64,000 bases of DNA. It comes from Corbicula japonica (taxonomy: Eukaryota; Mollusca; Bivalvia; Venerida; Cyrenidae). A program made the position numbers and the translations under genes. The DNA lies in NCBI GenBank assembly GCA_038501625.1, contig JAZAYU010000177.1, positions 705,039 through 769,038 on the forward strand. The letters run 5' to 3'. This document shows positions 1 through 12,449 of this stretch, piece by piece; the first letter of the stretch is position 1, and the number at the start of each line of letters is the position of its first letter. The notes under the pieces are model-generated. The model saw only the letters and a list, made by a program, of their open reading frames with translations, was not told the origin of the DNA and made no database searches.

Positions 1-565
1 TTGTTTTGTTGAAAACCAACAAATACATGACATGATATCCTCAGACATAACTGTTAGGTTTATCAGGTCTAAGCTTACAGTTGTAACAACTATTCAGAGT
101 TATAGCCACTTTAAAAGTTGAGTTTAATAAAGCTAGAAATATGTAAATTAATAAAAAAATTCTATACATATATCTAGAGAACAAGGCCACAGGCAGAAAC
201 ATTGAGTGAATTGAGAGTAAAAGAATTGTATTTATAAATTAAGAGTTTTTTTCACTGGATAAAACTTTGCTTAGCTCACCTTAGCTGGGCATTTGACATG
301 TTAAAATGAAATTGCAGACTCAAATAAAAAAACAACAACATTTTAACATGATTGAGAAAAAAAAAATTAGATTTTAGAAAAAAATATTTCTGACTTTTAA
401 GCAAACAGTAATGATCCTGACCAGAGTGTATAAAAGTGCAGGCTGATCAGGATCTACAATGCTAGCTCATGAGATATAAGCCATATCCCAGTGGGTAAAT
501 GTTATAAGAGCCATCAAAAAATACCTAACTGAATAATATAGCAATAATTAGCATTACTTTTATAG

Positions 566-3500
566 GTTGATTTGTGTAAAGAATGTATAGATTGGGCGAC
601 AGATGAAAAAAGGACATTTTTAAGACAAGCTTTAGAAGTAAGTACATTTATTTCTGTTGACACAAATAGAACCTTGAAACTGTAGCAGAAACTGTAGTGA
701 ACAGAACACAAATAATATTTATTTTATTTAGACGGTATAATAGTAAAAATACATTTCTTTTTGAGTGCTTTTGAATAAAGGCTGGCCTTGTTGTGAAAAC
801 AAGCCTTTACATTTATAGTTATATATTTCAAGCTTTACATTTATAGTTATATATTTAGGGTATAGATAAATCATATCAAGTCATAAGTAATGATGCAATA
901 AATTTATAATTAAGAATGCCTTTGCAAAATAAACAGGGCCTCTAAACTCAAATAATTTCAAGGAGAAATAATCATGATTGTAAAAAAAAAGATGCATTTA
1001 AGATACCTGACAGATCTATACAGTTTAAGATAATGTTAATGTAAATTTCTTAAGTTTTTTTTCATCAAAGGAATAACACAGTCGCATAAACTCAAACATA
1101 TGATACAATATCTCTTAATCTATCAAAGCTAATTAAAAAACCCACAACAGAATGCAAAAAGTAAAAAAGAAACAATATGGTAGGGACAAAAGTCTTTAGA
1201 TACTGTAGCCTTTGGTCAATTACTCTGTAAAAAAAGGTATGTAGGTCTAACTGGAGATTTGAACCAAAAGATGTTGTTGATATTTTTACATAAATGAAAT
1301 TGTTTTTTTGTAGGCCAGATTGATAGCACTGTATTTTGAAACCAAGAAGTATCAAGATGCCTTGTTGCTAAGTAAGTTTTACTTTACCCTGTTTGTACAT
1401 AATAAAAAAAGTTGTTTTTCGACTATAGCAAGTCTAAGAATCTAAGGAGTCATAATGTAGTATTTTAATATATTAATTTAATATTGTGTATAACCCTTTC
1501 CTCCATATTTACGCCTTTTTATGCATGTGCGACTAGTGTAGATCCAAATCAGCTGGCACATCCATGCCGTCTGATGAGGATCTGCACTGGTCGCATTTTG
1601 GTCAGAAATAACCTAATGAATCATAAAGTGAACATTTTAGATCCTGATCAGACGGCACAGATGTGCTGGCTGATCTGGATCAAAACAGTTCGCCCACGCA
1701 ATAAAGGTTTGTCTATGGAGAAAAGGGATAATATATATTATGACTGTTTAACTTGTTCAAACATGTGAAATGTCAAATAGTCTTGTTACATCCTTGTTTT
1801 GATGGATTGAACTTTCATTTTCAGAGAATACAAACTTTTCATTTCATTGTAGTGAAAAATTAACAATTTATGTATAAGATTTACATACTTATGACCTCTG
1901 CCCCTCTTGTTTGAAAAAATCACTGAAAACTTTGATGACTTTTCCCAGAAATAGGTGTATTTCCTTCCTGTTCTTAAAAGATAGGTCTTTCACTGGTTGT
2001 ATTGTGGTGTTTGAAAAGGAAGTAAAGTTGTTGAGTTTGGACTTTTTCTAGACTTGTGCTTGCACATATGGTAAAATGCTGTGTATTTTTCAGCCTCCTC
2101 ATTACTCCGAGAACTCAAGAAGCTTGATGACAAGGCTTTACTGGTAGAGGTGCAGCTCTTAGAATCTAAGATATACCACGCCTTGAGCAACTTGCCAAAG
2201 GCGAGAGCTGCATTAACCTCAGGGAGAACTACAGCAAACGGAATATACTGTCCTCCAAAACTCCAGGCAGCATTAGATCAACAGTCAGGTAAACCAAACT
2301 AGAATATGTCAGTTGGTTAAACTTTACAATTGGTCCCATTAGCCTAATGATGGGTTACACTTTATAAAGGGTCTCTTTTGCCTAATGATGTTACAGGATA
2401 TTCATTGTGATTGTGCTTTGTGTGTGACCCTTTCTAAGAAAAGACAATACATAGGGATCTATTTGTCTCTCTGTTGATCTGTCTGCCCCTCCATCACGAA
2501 AACTTAAATTTGGCTATAACTTTTTAATATTTCTTCATCAAACTTTCCAGTAATATTGCCAACATGTTCATGATGATGCCAAAATTTTTAGGTCAGGATC
2601 ACAATTCATACATTAGCTTTGTGCAAAGACTGGATAAACTTCTCCTTATCTCTTTTTTGTACCAAAGTGACTTTTCATCATACTATTAAAATTACAGGGC
2701 CCAAGACCATTAAACTAAATCTGGAGACCAGTCTCAAATCTGAAGCATCTGATTGGCTGAAATGCCGACTGGTCACCATTTCAGCCAATCAGATGCTTGA
2801 GATTTGAAACTGGTCAAATTCAATCTTAGTTTTATTATCTTGGGTCCAGGTATACTTCATGCTTGTTGTATTAACTTGAAGGTAATACTCTGCCATGCCA
2901 CTGTTATTACAGGTATATTGCATGCAGCAGAGGAGAGGGACTTTAAAACAGCATACTCCTACTTCTATGAAGCTTTTGAAGGTTATGACTCTATTGATAG
3001 TCCTAAAGCCATCATTGCACTGAAATATATGTTACTCATGAAGATTATGTTAAACACGTAAGTATTGTCATAATGGATTTTAGCTTGATAACATGATTGA
3101 CTACTAGTAAATCTAGGTGCTTACGTCATAGCTTTTACAAAAGTTCATGTTCTAAATTCTTAACAAGTTTTCATTCTTTTTCAAAAATATTTTATATTTA
3201 CTCTACTTCCCTGTTCATTATTGATGGTAAATTAGGGAACTATTTCCGTAATTTGAACTTATTTTCCACATTGAATTATTTATATTATTCCTGTTTGCAC
3301 ATGAATGTTTGACCCTAGTTGTTGTTCTTTTAATCTTTAAATTGTGTTTATTTCAATAAAATCAAATAGTCAAACGTGCAGTCTCTTCTGACAGCTTTTA
3401 TTTTTGCTTTAATTTCACATAAACACCTAGATATTCTGGCTGATCTGGATCTACACTGGTGGCACTTGCTTAAAAGGTGTATTTGTGGAGGAAAGAGTTA

Positions 3501-6500
3501 AAGAGTAATTAGCAACACTTAATAAGATAATTTTTCAGGATTGAGATTCCAACAGGATTATAGACATTTAGAAAATAAACTGTATGGATAGTTAACTTAA
3601 TTCTCCAACCAGAATTACAGTTCTGATTTAAAATTCAGATATAAAAATAACTCCATGTCAGAATCTCCTGCAAAGTTAAGTCATTTAACCCTTTTTCCAT
3701 GGGATATGAGCAAATAATGTATTACAAGATTAGTTGGCATTGGTGCCATATGTCACTTTTGAAATTCATTACGTTATTTTTTACTAAATACTGACCAATG
3801 TAGATCCAGATCAAAATACATGGATGTGCCAGCTGATCTGAATCTAAACTGGTTAGACGTGATAAAGCCTGTATAGGTAGTGTAAAGGGTTAATGTCTTA
3901 TTAAAGTTTTTGCAAAATTTTGTCACTTTATTATGCGACTACTCAAAAACATTTTCAGTTCCATATCAAATTCTTCTAGCAAGAAGTTTGGCCACACAAG
4001 GTCTAGAATGTTTCTGCATAGTTTGGTTCCTCTATATGTCAGAATTGTTAAGCAAAGGTTGATCACCCAAGGTCTAAATGTTCTTGCAATGTTCATTCTT
4101 TCTGTATATTTTCAGGGCTGATGAAGTGCATGCAATCATCAGCGGGAAATTAGCACTGAAATATTCCGGTCCAGAAATTGAGGCAATGAAATCCATCGCC
4201 ACAGCCAGTCATAAACGGTCGCTGGCAGACTTCCAGAAGGTACACATGGAGTTAACATATACTCCAAAGTGTTTATAGCTTAATACACTGTGGTAGTTTT
4301 ATACGTTACATCCATAGGTGTTTGTGAAAGAACAATTTTCTTGGCTTAAAGATTCTGTATCACGGGAGTGCATACCAGGGATGCACTTCTGCATTATCAT
4401 TGATCCACACACAAAAGAATATGCTAAACAGTCAGTATACACCAGATAACTAAGTATAAATAATAAAAAGGCCAGTCCCCAATTTAAAGTAATGATTGAT
4501 TGAAATCCGGTTCATTACCCGAACTGACCAGTCACAGCCTTCTTTTTTGCAATTTTCTCTAGTCACAGTTTATTGTTCTCTAGAAAAGATACCAATATGT
4601 TCTCAAGAGTTTCCTTTCCAAATACCTTTAAGAAACATGATTTCTTTTTGATATGATTAACCCTTTACTTCATGGGATATTGCTGTTATACCATGAGCAA
4701 ACAGTGCAGATCCAGATCAGCAAAAACATCGGTGCATTCTGATCAGGATCTTCACTGTTTGCTGTTAAATTTACTTGGTGACCAAGAAGCAAACAGTGTA
4801 GATCCAGATTAGATGGCATGGATGTGCCAGCTGATCTGGATCTACACTGGTTGCCCATATTTGAGAATATTACCCAATCATCTCTTTTTGTTTTCATGAA
4901 AACATACTGGTGATCAAAGAAGCTAACAATATATATTACAGAGAATTTGCATATTCTGATGAGAAGCACTATTTTTTGCCTGTACTTTTGTTGGAAAATA
5001 TTGTTAATAAGTGCAATTCTTTATTTAATACATCAACATGCAGGTGTATTATGGTTTGAATAACTTGTAAACAAGTATGAAGGACCAGCCAGCTTGACAA
5101 AAGGGAATCAGCCTTTATCATGTTGAGCATATGGCTGTGTTTTCATATTGTTGAATGCTATCATAATATTTAACATATCAATTCCTTCATCGTAATGTAA
5201 TAACAGTGTTTAAACTGCTTTGTTGTCCATTATGTAATTTGCTCAGTCAAATACTTTGAGACTTGGCATTGGTTTAAACAATATTTATTCAGATAAATGC
5301 ACATGTAATGACATTACACTATAAATAAATGTCGTGATATGGATTAAAGAACAAGCGAAAACGCTTATATAAACTCTTCTCCATAGACTTGGCATTGTAG
5401 TATATGCTATTCATGTATTATAGATTAAATACACCATTTATGTATGCACAGTCAAATTTAATTTGATTTTTAATAATGGTATTATAATGATAAAAAATTG
5501 AATAATTTTTAATGTAGTAAATTCGGCAGTTTTCTGCAGTATTTAATAAATAATGTGGTATGTTGGGGGATAAGAATCGGAATCCATTAGATGAAAGTGT
5601 TTATTTTAGGATTGATGGATTAAATCCTTTCTCAGAACCTGTTTTGTTTTATTTGTTTACAGACTCTGGTCACCTACAAAGTGCAGTTGAAGGACGACCC
5701 GATTGTTTCTGCTCATCTGAAGACATTGTACGATAACTTGCTGGAACAGAATCTCTGCAGGATCATTGAACCTTTCTCCAAAGTTCAGGTACAGTTTTCA
5801 TCTTTTTCTCAAAAGTTCAGGTGCAATTTTGATCACTATCACTGAAGTTCATGTTCATTTCTCATCCATCTGTAAAGTTGTGGGAAGATTCATTTTTTGC
5901 CAACTTTCATGTTAACTTCTAAGGATGTGTTAAAAGTTCAAAATAAGACTTTCATTGCATGGGGAAACAGTATAGGTCCAGATAAGCTGGCATCTACACT
6001 TTTCACCTTTAGATTCATTAGGTTTTTCTTTACCAAGAAGCCAACATTTATAGGCCCAGATCAGATGGCACAAATGTGCCAACTGAACTAGATCTACCAG
6101 TACACTGTTCCTTTCATGTGAGAAAAGAAGTATACATGGAGTAATGATGTAATTATAATAAAGCAATAACAGAATGCTATCTTGAAGTCAGTACTTGTAG
6201 TTAATGTGTATGTTTCTCATTCCAGGTTCAGCATATAGCAAACTTGATCAAATTACCAGTGGTAAGCAGATTTCTTTAATGACAAAGCCCAACATGATAC
6301 AGTTAACTATTAGACAAGTGTCCAAGATCATTAAAACCAGTCTCAAATCTCAAGCAGTTGATTGGTTGAAATTGGTATAGTCTCCAAAAAGACCAATGTA
6401 AAGCTAGAGTTGTGAAAAAGGTCTTCAATGTTCAATTCACCAATTGCTGTAACATAAAATTTGGTGCTGCATACATTTCAGAAATTGGATAAGTATCAAC

Positions 6501-8040
6501 AGTTATTTCTGATTGAGTGTTAATTGTCTTTGGAGAATTAAAACTAATGGGCACAAAGCATCAGATAATTTAGAGTTTTGGATAAATCACAATACATGCA
6601 GCATGTTTCATACTAGAGTTTGATTTATCAGATACTTTTTTGTTAACTAGAATTGATAATACTGGCTGATATTCATTCGTTATAGTAAACTGTTACATTT
6701 AGTTTTCAGTAGGTTTTGGAACAACCTGATTTATTTCTGCCTGAAGAAAATAAATAATATTTTTTATAGGGTTGGTTGACAGATATTTTATAAATATAAG
6801 AATCAAGTGTATTTTAATGTGATCCTTTTCATTTTTTTCAGGCAAATGTGGAAAAGAAGTTGTCTCAGATGATTCTGGATAAAAAGTTTCACGGTAAATT
6901 TTCAGTTCCTGAATATCTCTTTACACAGTGCAAAGCACATCTTGTTTTGTCACATTTTGGAAGAAAAGGAAAAAAAAGGGGATTCATAGTGATTGCTTTG
7001 TCCATCATGAAAACTTAGTGTTAGCTATAACTTTGTCATTTCTTAATAATTTTCATCAAAACCTAATGTCAGACCGAGCTCTAGGAGATCTTGATTAGCT
7101 GAATTTTCGAATTTTCTCATCCAATCATTGTAAATGTACATGGCTGAAGGTTATAAAACTGAGATTGGAAACCAGTCTCAAATCTCAAGCATCTGAATAG
7201 CTGAAATTGCAACTGGTCACCATTTCAGCCAGTCGGATGCTTGAGATTTGAGACTGGTTTCCTATCTCAGTTTTATAACCTTGGGACCATTTCAAGATGG
7301 TTACATTGTTGTCACATAATAAAAAGATGTCATATGTAATCATTCTACTGAATATGGGGCACTTCATTGGTGTCTTCATGGTTATTTTTTTGACGTTTTG
7401 GTTGTTACTGACAATGAAAAAATTAAATTATGTCTATTTTTATTTAACTTTTGTGATTATGTTACACATTTTGATTATGTAATGCTAATTTTGCAGCAAA
7501 ATGCTTATTAAGCAATGTAATCTGCTCAAATTATTTTTCAAAGATTGGGACCAGATGTTGGGGACACATTTTTCTGTGATGTGTCCCTTTTCAGGATTAG
7601 GAAAGGTTGTCAGGTGATTATTTTAACCATTTACTCTATTAACTGCACAATTTGTTGCATGTACGACTGGTGTAGAATCAGATCAGATGGCACATTTGTG
7701 CCATCTGATATGATTGCAGTGTTCGCATTGGTTAGAAATAACCCAATAAATCAAAGTGAAAAGTGCAAATCCAGATCAGAAGGCAAGGCTGATCTAGACC
7801 TACACTGTTCACCCATGCCATAAAGGCCATAAATGCTTATATATGGAGGAAAGGATTCATGTTTATTGTTTGGTCTAAGTATTAGTTGTCCTTGTAGGTA
7901 TACTGGACCAAGGTGCGGGAGTGCTTGTGGTGTTTGACGAGACAGATGCTGATAAAACCTATGAGACGGCCCTGGAGACGATACATGACATGGGTAAAGT
8001 GGTAGACGCTCTCTATAATAAGGCCAAGAAACTCTCCTAA
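566..8040 (+). CDS. PSMD11: 26S proteasome non-ATPase regulatory subunit 11 (Rpn6), 3' nine coding exons
   Basis: Scaffold subunit of the 26S proteasome lid, which helps clamp lid to base and core. Nine exons read through with GT/AG boundaries: 566-637, 1314-1371, 2094-2288, 2913-3057, 4116-4239, 5663-5788, 6226-6261, 6842-6893, 7898-8040 (951 nt, 317 codons including TAA). Family signatures are clear: [60 protein letters not shown], and the C-terminal PCI/helix segment [19 protein letters not shown] ending in NKAKKLS. Animal PSMD11 is about 420 residues, so roughly the first 105 residues are encoded upstream of the window. No stop or frameshift interrupts the exons, and splice phases agree at every junction. 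Introns carry many MITE-like repeats. I regard this as an intact, conserved housekeeping gene. Confidence 0.96.
1492..1730. repeat. Dispersed MITE-like repeat, family 1 (GATCCAGATCAG type)
   Basis: Reference copy of a family seen at least ten times in this window. Ends are imperfect inverted repeats: AACCCTTTCCTCCAT on the left and an ATGGAGAAAAGGG-like right end. The interior repeats the theme GTAGATCCAGATCAG..GGCACATCCRTGC..CTGATCAGGATCTACACTG. Fragments lie near 420-495, 3431-3500, 5955-6125, 17398-17470 and 23345-23445. No coding capacity; the longer ORFs across it are by-products of the repeat. Confidence 0.75.
2698..2847. repeat. Palindromic MITE, family 2 (CCAAT hairpin)
   Basis: Foldback element: GGGCCCAAGACCATTAAACT at the left is mirrored by AGTTTTATTATCTTGGGTCC at the right. 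The arms carry CAGTCTCAAATCT and its complement, and the centre is a GATTGGCTGAAATG / CATTTCAGCCAATC hairpin. It sits in a PSMD11 intron. Other copies are at 6322-6385 (partial), 7141-7287, 10388-10496, 14322-14470, 16653-16800, 33821-33946, 35592-35727 and 51083-51230. Confidence 0.85.
3688..3893. repeat. Family 1 MITE-like copy
   Basis: AACCCTTTTTCCATGGGATA at the left and TAGTGTAAAGGGTTAA at the right form the imperfect inverted ends. The interior has GTAGATCCAGATCA and GTGCCAGCTGATCTG. Lies in a PSMD11 intron. Confidence 0.7.
4662..4862. repeat. Family 1 MITE-like copy
   Basis: Starts with CCCTTTACTTCATGGGATAT. Contains GTGCAGATCCAGATCAG and a second GTAGATCCAGATTAGATGG half. The right inverted end is not obvious, so it is probably truncated. 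Within a PSMD11 intron. Confidence 0.65.
6322..6385. repeat. Family 2 MITE, 5' fragment
   Basis: Only the left arm and centre of the CCAAT foldback family are present (CCAAGATCATTAAAACCAGTC, then GATTGGTTGAAAT). Lies in a PSMD11 intron. Confidence 0.6.
7141..7287. repeat. Family 2 palindromic MITE
   Basis: Left arm GGTTATAAAACTGAGATTGG is mirrored by CTCAGTTTTATAACCTTGGG. The central CCAAT hairpin is partly mutated (GAATAGCTGAAATTG / CATTTCAGCCAGTC). In the intron before the last PSMD11 exon cluster. Confidence 0.8.
7628..7858. repeat. Family 1 MITE-like copy
   Basis: Left end AACCATTTACTCTATT and right end TATATGGAGGAAAGGATT are near-inverted. The interior carries GTAGAATCAGATCAGATGG and AAATCCAGATCAGAAGG. 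It ends just before the last PSMD11 exon (7898). Confidence 0.7.
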
Positions 8041-8606
8041 CCAACTCGGAGACCAAGGGAGAGAATTCTAACATGTATAAACTGTGTTCGGCATTCTGTC
8101 TATTTATAGAGTTTAAATTAAAGAAAATTGCTGTGAAGTACATTGAAAAAGAACTTAAATGCTTTTGAAAATATGTCCTAATTTCAACTATTCAAGTTAT
8201 AAAATAACTTGTACAAGAAAATATTTTGAAAGGATTGCATAAAGTTAAGATTATGTACTTAATATTTAATAAATTATAGGGTGAGACGTTTCATAAGCAG
8301 ACAAGTTCTATTGCAAAAACAATACATTGAAAATAATGCTGGAGATAAGGGAGAAAAGTGCATAGTGTCAATTAATTAAATTTATATCAGTTTAATTAAC
8401 AGATTTGGTCTTGTTTTCGATTATTATGCATTGAATTTTTACTTATCCAGCTTTAAAACACATAAATTTGTCATTTCTTCTTATCATTTGCAAGTTTAGC
8501 TTTGCTGTAAATTCCAGTCAAGTATACATCTGAAAGATTAAAGAAAGCTAAGAGATTAAGGTTTGATACAAGTAATATATTTGTTAAAATTGATGACAAA
8601 TACTGA

Positions 8607-8612
8607 AATAAA
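8607..8612 (+). promoter_or_regulatory. Poly(A) signal for PSMD11
   Basis: Canonical AATAAA about 570 nt after the PSMD11 stop codon, giving a 3' UTR of plausible length. Assigned by position only. Confidence 0.55.
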
Positions 8613-8749
8613 ACATTACAAGTCAATGTTGAATTGTTGTTATGTAATCATATTTTATAGTTATGTTCTGTTTGAACTAAACACAAAATGTTAGAATTGA
8701 ACCTGCCTTGTCATTAGGAGAAATGGTTTTAATTTAATTATTAAATGGT

Positions 8750-9720
8750 AAGTTTTTGTGTTGCCCTTTCGAAGAAAAAGCGATACATAGGGATCGCTTT
8801 GTCTGTCTGTCCATACATCTGTCACGAAAACCTAACATTGGCTATAACTTTGCCATTTCTAAATATTTCTTCATGAAACTTTTAAGTTATATTGCTTATG
8901 ACAACACACTCGACATGGTGCTAAATTCTATAGGAAAAGATCACATTTGATGGAGCTATGCCCCTTTTTGTACTATGAATTTGACATGAAAACTTAATGT
9001 AGGCTATAACTGCCATTTCTCAATGTTATGCCCCCCCCCCCCCCCAAGTGGGAGTCATATAGAGTTGCACTTGTCTGTATGTCCACTTAATCTTGTGGCA
9101 TCAACTCCTAAACTACTATTTTTTTTCAAATTTGCACAGTCAATTGATCAAGCAGGATGTGTAGATGATTGTAGAAGATTTTTTCCTGCATCCATTTTTT
9201 TCAAGAGTTATGGCCCTTTGTTAAAAATGTTGTTTAAGCAGTGAGGGCATCATTGTCTATAGACACATTCTAGTTAATTAAATTTTCAAAATATTTTGTT
9301 AATGATAACACATCATGATGATGTCAAATTCATTAGGCCAAGGTCGCATTTGGTAAAGTTAAGCCCTTTTTTGTACTTGAGATTTTCACTCAAAATCTTT
9401 ACGTTGTTTATAACTTTGCTATTTCTTAATATTTCTTTATTAATCTTTAAAATTAAATTGCTTACGAAAACATGCTCATGATGATTCTTTAGGTCAAGAT
9501 CACATTTGATGGAGTTATGCCCCTTTTTGTACTTGAATTTTGACATGAAAACTTAAATGCTGACTATAACTTTCTATTGCTTAATGTTTCTTCATCAAAT
9601 TTGTAAATTATATTGCTCATGACAACATGCTCATGATGATGTCAATGTCTTTAGGCCAAGATGGAGTTCTTTCCCGTTCTACTAGAATTTTTTATTCTGA
9701 CATAGTACCAGAGGGCAACC
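8750..9720. repeat. Degenerate tandem repeat block, pearl-type relative
   Basis: Begins TTTTTGTGTTGCCC and CGATACATAGGGATCGC, then repeats a unit of roughly 190-240 bp with the themes GGCTATAACTTTGCCATTTC, TTATTGCTCATGACAACATG, and GATGGAGTTATGCCCCTTTT. Related fragments lie at 2430-2610 and 6960-7070 in PSMD11 introns. The terminal motif resembles the reverse complement of the right end of the array at 48770-50390. A C15 run sits at 9031-9045. No coding sequence is supported. Confidence 0.6.
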
Positions 9721-9904
9721 CAAGTGTTCAACTGAACACACATCTAGTTTACCACTATCATCATATTTTTTCACTGGAAAATGCGAATTGTTAGTATATG
9801 TTTTGCTGTCTTATTTCAAAGGTAGAACCACAAAGAAAAGTATCCATTCTGATGCTACAAACTCACTAACTCAGCGCTGTTAGCTTTTCTTGTGTTTCTG
9901 GTAC

Positions 9905-10310
9905 AAAGCTATCATTTTTGGTAAACCAGCATGATACTCCCCTCATTCAGGAAGCGTGACGACGCTACCACCCTCACTAAGCCAGCGTTGTTACACTTCA
10001 CGAGTATCTGTGACAATGATACTACTATCAATAAGTGAGCGTTGTTGCACGTCACATGTGTCCTCGACGATCCTACCACCCTTATTAAGCCAGCGTTGTT
10101 GCACGTCACAAGTGTCCTTGACAATGATACTCCCCTCATTCAGACAGTGTGACGATGCTACCACCCTCATTAAGCCATCGTTTTTACACGTCATGTGTAT
10201 ATGTGACAATGATACCACCACCAATAAGCGAGCGTTGTTGCACGTCACAAGTGTCCGTGATGATACATGTACTCCACTCGGAAAGACAACGTTGTTGCGA
10301 TGTGGTCATT
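9905..10310. repeat. 54-bp tandem array with a 193-bp higher-order period
   Basis: GCGTTGTTGCACGTCACAAG-type units recur at about 9985, 10039, 10093, 10178 and 10232. Larger blocks starting GACGMTRCTACCACCCTCA repeat with an offset of about 193 bp. The overlapping ORFs on both strands are consequences of the repeat, not genes. Confidence 0.75.
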
Positions 10311-10387
10311 TTTTTTTTAAAAAAAGGAGCTGATATTGTTCACAGACGGCAAGACCGTTCTCTCTTACTGCTTAAATGATGAGATCA

Positions 10388-10496
10388 TGGCACAAGATCA
10401 TAAAACTAAGTTTTGAGATCAGTCTCAAATCTCAAGGATCTGATGCTTGAGATATGAAAATGATCTCCGGATTTTGTTTTATGATCTTGGGCACCG
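10388..10496. repeat. Family 2 palindromic MITE, internally shortened
   Basis: Arms GGCACAAGATCATAAAACTA and GTTTTATGATCTTGGGCACC are intact, but the central CCAAT hairpin is deleted, leaving about 109 bp. Confidence 0.8.
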
Positions 10497-10917
10497 ATTT
10501 GTTTGCAGAGAAGTGAGATTTTGATTTAAATTAATGACTTGTATATTTAGAAGCTTAAAGTAATTACACAATGGTTGAAGTACACTGATAACAACACAGG
10601 AGAACTTGTAACTTAAATATCCCTTTGCTTACATTACATCCTTTTTAATTAAGGCAAGACCAAAATATAACCACTTTATTGCCACAACGTAATAAATTTT
10701 TGAAGTATTTGATTGTCTCAAGGACAGATACTCAACCCCAAAACCCAAAAATAAATATTTTGTGATAAATTTCCGCTAGACCTTTGCACTGATTGCCAAC
10801 AGTTTTGCAAGTTATTTGGCGGAAGTTCTTTTTTTAAGTGAATTTTGGAAAAAAAGATGCGGTAATGGTTTTCTGTTGACATCACCAGAACGATAAATAT
10901 GGGTATATTAATATCCA

Positions 10918-11250
10918 GTGGCCCGACACGTGACTTTTAGAATGTCGTGCACACACCAAAATCACTCGCTTCAAGTAAGTTTTCGCTAAATATTTCTCAG
11001 TAATTTCTGGACCGAATTTGATCAGATCAAATTTTGTTTAAAAGTGTGAATTTGTCTTTGAAGTTTTCAGTAAACGACTGCCGATTGATATTGAAGGTTA
11101 CATGTCGACGAAAATGCTTTTTAAAAGGAGTACGCTGCTCTTTAGTTGATCAAAATCGGTTAAGAAATTACTTAGAAATAAGCAAAAATCTACCTGAAGC
11201 GAGTGATTTTGCTGTGTGCACGACATTTTTAAAGTCACGTGTCTAGCCAC
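10918..11250. repeat. Foldback MITE with about 110-bp inverted arms
   Basis: Left GTGGCCCGACACGTGAC is mirrored by GTCACGTGTCTAGCCAC. The similarity continues inward: AATGTCGTGCACAC / GTGTGCACGACATT, CAAAATCACTCGCTTCA / TGAAGCGAGTGATTTTG, and AATTTGATC / GATCAAAATC. An ORF of 70 codons across it is not considered real. Confidence 0.75.
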
Positions 11251-12015
11251 CCTGTTATTGATGACCTTTAAACAAGAAACAAACGTGACTGTTTAACAAT
11301 AGTTCTCGTGTATGAATGCTCAGTCTTTATTGTGCATCAATAAAACACGTTCCTTTCACAGGAACTGCGATTGATTTGAATAGAATAGAAATCTCTCCCG
11401 GCAGTTGTTAATGACGTAGGTAACTATTCAATGTATCGTGACTAGACGTCATCCGATTACTATATTTAGATAATCCCCTTATAAAGACCCGATGGAATTT
11501 AATTATTAGTTATAATTAATTGGACGGACTTTTATAATATTATGTAAATAGCCTTAAGGTTGATCGTGTCTGTCGTAGTATATTATCTAATCAGGTAAAC
11601 TGAATGCAATTACCGTGGCCTTCAGAAAAAAGTTATTTTGCGAAGTTGTGATGCTTCAGTTACATTGTACGTGAAAGGTATTGCAAAACTTCTGAAAGTT
11701 TACGTTGTTGAACGCTTGGCCGTACCAGCCACATGAAAAGGTACTAACAGTTGATACTGTGTGTTGTCACCGGTAAACGAATTTCTACATAGTATATTTA
11801 GGTGTTAACAAATCCCTGTGGATGCAGAAATTTTGACCGATTGCAGTATTATGTACGTCAGTGAGATTTTAATTGAAACAAACCAAAATGTGTGTTCATA
11901 ATGCTTTGGAAAACCTTCATTTCAGCCAATTTTTCGGCTTTATTCGGTGTTAACTGTCTAAGCTCACGTTTGACCTATTTTTCCGACCGATGAAATGTTG
12001 TAAATAAAACTTATT
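11251..12015. other. Intergenic, no gene seen
   Basis: Low-complexity-free AT-rich sequence without recognisable exons or inverted repeats. Confidence 0.5.
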
Positions 12016-12186
12016 ATGCAGCGGGAAAATCAAGTAGATGTTTTCGATTGGTTGTTAGTGGGTATTGTTAGGATTACCGTCATGATTTTTATATTGTGCG
12101 TCAGTATAACCTGCTACTTACATGTTCCGTCATTTTCGTTTCTAAAAGGGATAATTTTATCGGAGAAAAACATATTTACTGTATAA
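12016..12186 (+). CDS. Possible 56-codon ORF with one hydrophobic segment
   Basis: An ATG-to-TAA frame encodes 56 residues. It has a polar start (MQRENQVDVFDW), then a continuous hydrophobic stretch (about residues 13-35, LLVGIVRITVMIFILCVSI), and a short basic tail. No family is recognised. There is no clear promoter and no splice partner, so chance occurrence in AT-rich DNA is quite possible. Confidence 0.12.
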   Translation: MQRENQVDVFDWLLVGIVRITVMIFILCVSITCYLHVPSFSFLKGIILSEKNIFTV

Positions 12187-12372
12187 ATAACCAGTTAAGT
12201 CAATTAATGGCTTAAATACGATTTTATATGGAATATTCATTGATGTCAGGTAAACACTTGCGTACAATACACAGTGCAAAACGACAGAGAAGTGCAGATA
12301 TTTGTAGTTCTTACTGGTTCCTTTATGTTTTTTTTAATACTGCTGTTAATTCCAAGTCCGGAAACACAAATC

Positions 12373-12442
12373 GCCGTTGGTCTAGTGGTTATCAAACTCG
12401 CCTGCCAAGCGGAGGCCTCGGGTTCAATACCCGGGAGGGTCA
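12373..12442 (+). pseudogene. tRNA-Gly(GCC)-like pol III unit, degenerate tRNA or SINE head
   Basis: A-box-like TGGTCTAGTGGTTA, an anticodon arm with loop CTGCCAA (anticodon GCC at 12404-12406), B box GGTTCAATACC and a T5 terminator just downstream (12444-12448). The T stem pairs. The acceptor stem (GCCGTTG against GAGGGTC) has at most four pairs out of seven, and the anticodon stem has one mismatch. A functional tRNA is therefore unlikely; a decayed tRNA-Gly or a tRNA-derived SINE head fits better. Confidence 0.6.
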
Positions 12443-12449
12443 CTTTTTC

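Noticed and set aside
7751..8143. 130-codon minus-strand frame over the PSMD11 3' end
   Set aside because: It is antisense to the last PSMD11 exon and a family 1 repeat; no independent support.
12373..12442. Functional tRNA-Gly gene
   Set aside because: The acceptor stem has at most four pairs of seven and the anticodon stem has a mismatch, so I call it a degenerate tRNA-like unit.
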